Source: an uncultured Flavobacteriaceae bacterium (GTDB taxonomy: Bacteria; Bacteroidota; Bacteroidia; Flavobacteriales; Flavobacteriaceae). From it: 64,000 bases of DNA. Below the pieces are notes generated by a model. It made no database searches. It saw nothing but the letters and a program-made list of their open reading frames with translations, and was not told the origin of the DNA. Shown here piece after piece: positions 61,712-64,000 of the stretch; position 1 is the stretch's first letter, and every line of letters starts with the position of its first letter. Location: positions 50,155-114,154 of the forward strand of contig CAJJDI010000010.1 of assembly GCA_905182835.1 (NCBI GenBank), written 5' to 3'. The translations under genes were made by a program, and so were the position numbers.

Positions 61712-64000
61712 ATGACAGTATTAAAGTTTATTAAACTTACGTTTTTTTCTTTATTCTTTTTATTTTCTCTAAACTCATTTTCTCAGTTTAGTAAAACACA
61801 TTATATACCACCAATTAGCACTAGTGGTCAGGGCTCATCTTCGCCTGAGATTCAATATCTATATGTTTCTACTCCAAATGAAAATCCTATTAATGTTATT
61901 ATTACTCCCATAGGTGGAACCCCATTAGCTGTAACTGTTTCAAACTCGGAACCATACGAATATTTTATCGGCGACGGGAATGATACTAATTTTATAGCCT
62001 TGTCTGGAGATTCGGGTGAGGTATATATTAATAAAGGTTTTATAATTGAAGGAGAAGATTTAATATATGTTTCGGCTAGGTTATTTACAAGTGATGCTTA
62101 TTATCAAGCAGCGGGGCTGGTTAGTAAAGGTTTAGCAGCTCTTGGAAAAACTTTTAGGGTTGGTACTTTTGAAAGTGTAGGAAGTGATCCAGCTGGTAAT
62201 TTTCTGAATTTTGTAAGTGTATTAGCTACAGAAGATAATACCATTGTTAATTTTTCTGATTTCCCTAATGGCGCTACAATTATAAATAATGCAGCTACTA
62301 ATGATATTCTACTAAACTCAGGAGAGAGTTATGTAATCGCTATACAACCAACTAGTTTTAATCCAGACAACGATAATGCGATGATAGGTGTACTGGTTGA
62401 GTCCGATAAACCTATTGCAGTAAATTCTGGATCTATAACTGGAAGTAACCAAAACACAGATACTGATGCTAATGGACAAGATGCTGGAATAGATCAAATT
62501 GTACCTTTAGAAAGAGTTGGTACAGAATACATATTTGTAAGAGGTATTGGTCCTGATCAAATTGAAAGACCACTAATCGTTGCTCATGAAGCAGACACAG
62601 AAGTATATGTAAATGGTGCATTAGAGTTTACGATTGCTCAAGCCGGAGAACACTGGTCTATACCATCTTCATTTTATGGAGTCTCATACGATCAGTACGG
62701 AGTAGGTCCAGAAATTGGAGTATCGAGTAATATGTACGTTCAAACATCAAAACCAGCTTTCGCATACCAATTCTTAGGAGGAATAAGGCCAGGTGTAGCT
62801 GGTCCATTTGGAACTGGGACTGGAGTGCCTAACCAAGGAATGTTTTTTGTACCACCAATTAATTGTCAAACTCCAAGTATTGTAAATAATATTGCTGCAA
62901 TCAATAAACTTGGTCCAGATTTTTCATTTGAAGGAGTTGTTACTATTGTAACAGAAACTGGATCTACAGTTTTAATTAACGGAAATGACATTTCTGACTA
63001 TGCGGGTGAAGTTCAGCCCGTAAATGGGAATGCATTGTTTGAATCGTATACGGTTGAAGGCTTAACAGGAAATGTTTCTGTTGAATCCTCAAGCCAGATA
63101 TATGTTGCATCATTTGGGGCATATGATTACGCTACTTTTGGAGGATATTACTCAGGGTTTGCATACCAGCCTGAAATTATTTTAGATGAAATATCAGTAG
63201 ATTCCGAAGGTTGCATACCTAACTTGGAATTAAGATTAAATAGCATATCTACATTTGATGAGTATCAATGGTATTTTAACGGTGAAATGATTGATGGTGC
63301 TGTTGGAAATAGCTTTACTCCTACTGAACCTGGTTATTATCAAATTTCCGGTGCAGTAGATGATTGCCCTGGTTTATTACTTTCTGATGATATCCCTGTT
63401 AGTGCATGCCCACCAGATACAGACTCTGATGGAGTAAATGACAACATAGATATAGATATAGATAACGATGGAATATTAAATTGCGAAGAATCTCTTGGAG
63501 ATAAAAATATAGATTTTTCGGGTGAGATTGAAGGTGTAATTGGTAATGATGGTGAATCACTAGCGACCGTTACATGGGATCTTGCAAGTTCAACTGGTTT
63601 TATCCCAGTTTGGGATGGCAATACTACTGGTGATTTTTCATCTCTATCACCTCCAGTATATGAAGCAGTAGATTCCGAGGGAATTTTTGTTGAATTTGAT
63701 GGATTTAATACAAGTTTATTAACTTTCAGTACTGAAGTAAGTTTGACAGTTGAACAAAGTGAATATGAAAGTGTGTTTTTTGGCGCTAGTCTTGATAATC
63801 AAGAGTCTTTTAATTTTAAGGTTCCACCATCAAAGTCAATAACAATTTTAAACCCAGATAATCAAATATTGATTGACACCAACTTTGATGGTATTTATGA
63901 ATCTGGAATAACTTCATTCTCGAATTTTGAAATTCGTTTTAAATTAAATGGAACTAGTCTGAATGCTGCTGATGCCACCTACAAACTTTTTACTCACTTG
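61712..64000 (+). CDS. Large surface adhesin, IgGFc-binding-domain type (3' end cut by window edge)
   Basis: The frame is open from the ATG at 61712 to the window end, so at least 763 codons are present and the C terminus is missing. A signal peptide (MTVLKFIKLTFFSLFFLFSL) leads to HYIPPIST. An IgGFc-binding-type domain covers about residues 45-470, with repeated VYVNG and TVLINGNDIS strands. An Ig-like segment (DEYQWYFNGEMIDGA, about 515-560) and calcium-type TSP3 repeats (DTDSDGVNDNIDIDIDNDG, about 569-587) follow. Such proteins in flavobacteria usually end in a type B gliding-motility/T9SS sorting domain and act in surface adhesion or gliding. That end is not visible. The gene starts one base after the DUF885 stop. 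Confidence 0.85.
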   Translation, partial: MTVLKFIKLTFFSLFFLFSLNSFSQFSKTHYIPPISTSGQGSSSPEIQYLYVSTPNENPINVIITPIGGTPLAVTVSNSEPYEYFIGDGNDTNFIALSGDSGEVYINKGFIIEGEDLIYVSARLFTSDAYYQAAGLVSKGLAALGKTFRVGTFESVGSDPAGNFLNFVSVLATEDNTIVNFSDFPNGATIINNAATNDILLNSGESYVIAIQPTSFNPDNDNAMIGVLVESDKPIAVNSGSITGSNQNTDTDANGQDAGIDQIVPLERVGTEYIFVRGIGPDQIERPLIVAHEADTEVYVNGALEFTIAQAGEHWSIPSSFYGVSYDQYGVGPEIGVSSNMYVQTSKPAFAYQFLGGIRPGVAGPFGTGTGVPNQGMFFVPPINCQTPSIVNNIAAINKLGPDFSFEGVVTIVTETGSTVLINGNDISDYAGEVQPVNGNALFESYTVEGLTGNVSVESSSQIYVASFGAYDYATFGGYYSGFAYQPEIILDEISVDSEGCIPNLELRLNSISTFDEYQWYFNGEMIDGAVGNSFTPTEPGYYQISGAVDDCPGLLLSDDIPVSACPPDTDSDGVNDNIDIDIDNDGILNCEESLGDKNIDFSGEIEGVIGNDGESLATVTWDLASSTGFIPVWDGNTTGDFSSLSPPVYEAVDSEGIFVEFDGFNTSLLTFSTEVSLTVEQSEYESVFFGASLDNQESFNFKVPPSKSITILNPDNQILIDTNFDGIYESGITSFSNFEIRFKLNGTSLNAADATYKLFTHL

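Noticed and set aside
63340..63621. Minus-strand open frame of 93 codons at the right end
   Set aside because: It is antisense to the TSP3-repeat and following part of the adhesin. The serine- and proline-rich translation is what the opposite strand of such repeats gives.
1..64000. Search for tRNA, rRNA, insertion sequences, prophage, defence or CRISPR elements
   Set aside because: Intergenic gaps are all under 130 bases, no transposase, integrase, Cas, restriction or toxin-antitoxin genes are recognised, and nothing suggests a mobile island.

Overview
The window is a 64 kb stretch of chromosome from a low-GC member of the Bacteroidota, most probably a marine Flavobacteriia-type bacterium. 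Four things point there. It carries gldI, a gliding-motility peptidyl-prolyl isomerase found only in that phylum. It has type IX secretion (T9SS) features: a subtilase with a C-terminal sorting domain and a large surface protein. It has Bacteroidota-specific families (DUF4295 beside rpmG/rpmB, DUF3810, an OstA-like protein beside purA, LysM fused to a periplasmic-binding domain). Its -7 promoter elements read TAnnTTTG, with no Shine-Dalgarno sequences. Coding density is very high: no gap reaches 300 bases, many genes overlap by 1-20 bases, and I see no tRNA, rRNA, insertion sequence, prophage or CRISPR array.

Layout. 1-0.84 kb: end of lepB and a WbqC-family gene. 0.83-6.8 kb (minus): one long operon of TPR membrane protein, ribH, a small membrane protein, mutL, two rhomboid proteases and a membrane-anchored EEP hydrolase. 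6.9-9.5 kb (plus): recF, a small lipoprotein, a DUF721/DciA-like protein, a CIA30-domain protein and a cold-shock protein. 9.6-12.8 kb: ndk (minus), then a DHH phosphoesterase, gldI and a cyclophilin-FKBP lipoprotein (plus). 12.9-20.6 kb: pepD (minus), DUF3810, two exported amidohydrolase-like proteins and a SpoU methyltransferase. 20.7-27.5 kb (plus): a RelA/SpoT enzyme, a Fur-family regulator, purA, an OstA/LptA-like protein and a class III aminotransferase. 27.5-31.5 kb (plus): TPR protein, two DUF368 transporters and aroE.

31.5-43.7 kb (minus): mazG, T9SS subtilase, mnmA, yidC, pyrG, LysM/periplasmic-binding protein, guaA, bshC. 43.8-46.3 kb (plus): exported M14 peptidase. 46.3-55.2 kb (minus): rimO, ftsY, DUF4295, rpmG, rpmB, cinA, FAH-family hydrolase, DnaQ-like exonuclease, lipoyl-dependent E2, glycosyltransferase, recR. 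55.2-64 kb: Na+/solute symporter (plus), fabH (minus), htpG, a DUF885 lipoprotein and the first 763 codons of a large IgGFc-binding-type adhesin that runs off the right edge.

Functionally this is core genome: DNA repair and replication (mutL, recF, recR, DciA-like), nucleotide supply (ndk, purA, guaA, pyrG, mazG), membrane protein insertion and envelope building (ftsY, yidC, lepB, OstA-like, DUF368), translation, stress response (spoT, htpG, csp), and an outer-membrane/secreted peptide- and protein-handling set typical of flavobacteria. I did not find a clearly new defence or mobile system. The most interesting points are an apparent ATT start codon on the aminotransferase, a sigma-54-like promoter with TGTCAG repeats before htpG, changed metal-site or catalytic residues in MutL, the amidohydrolase pair, Fur and E2, tandem DUF368 genes, and the unfinished adhesin. 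Residue positions are counted by eye and promoter calls are motif matches only.
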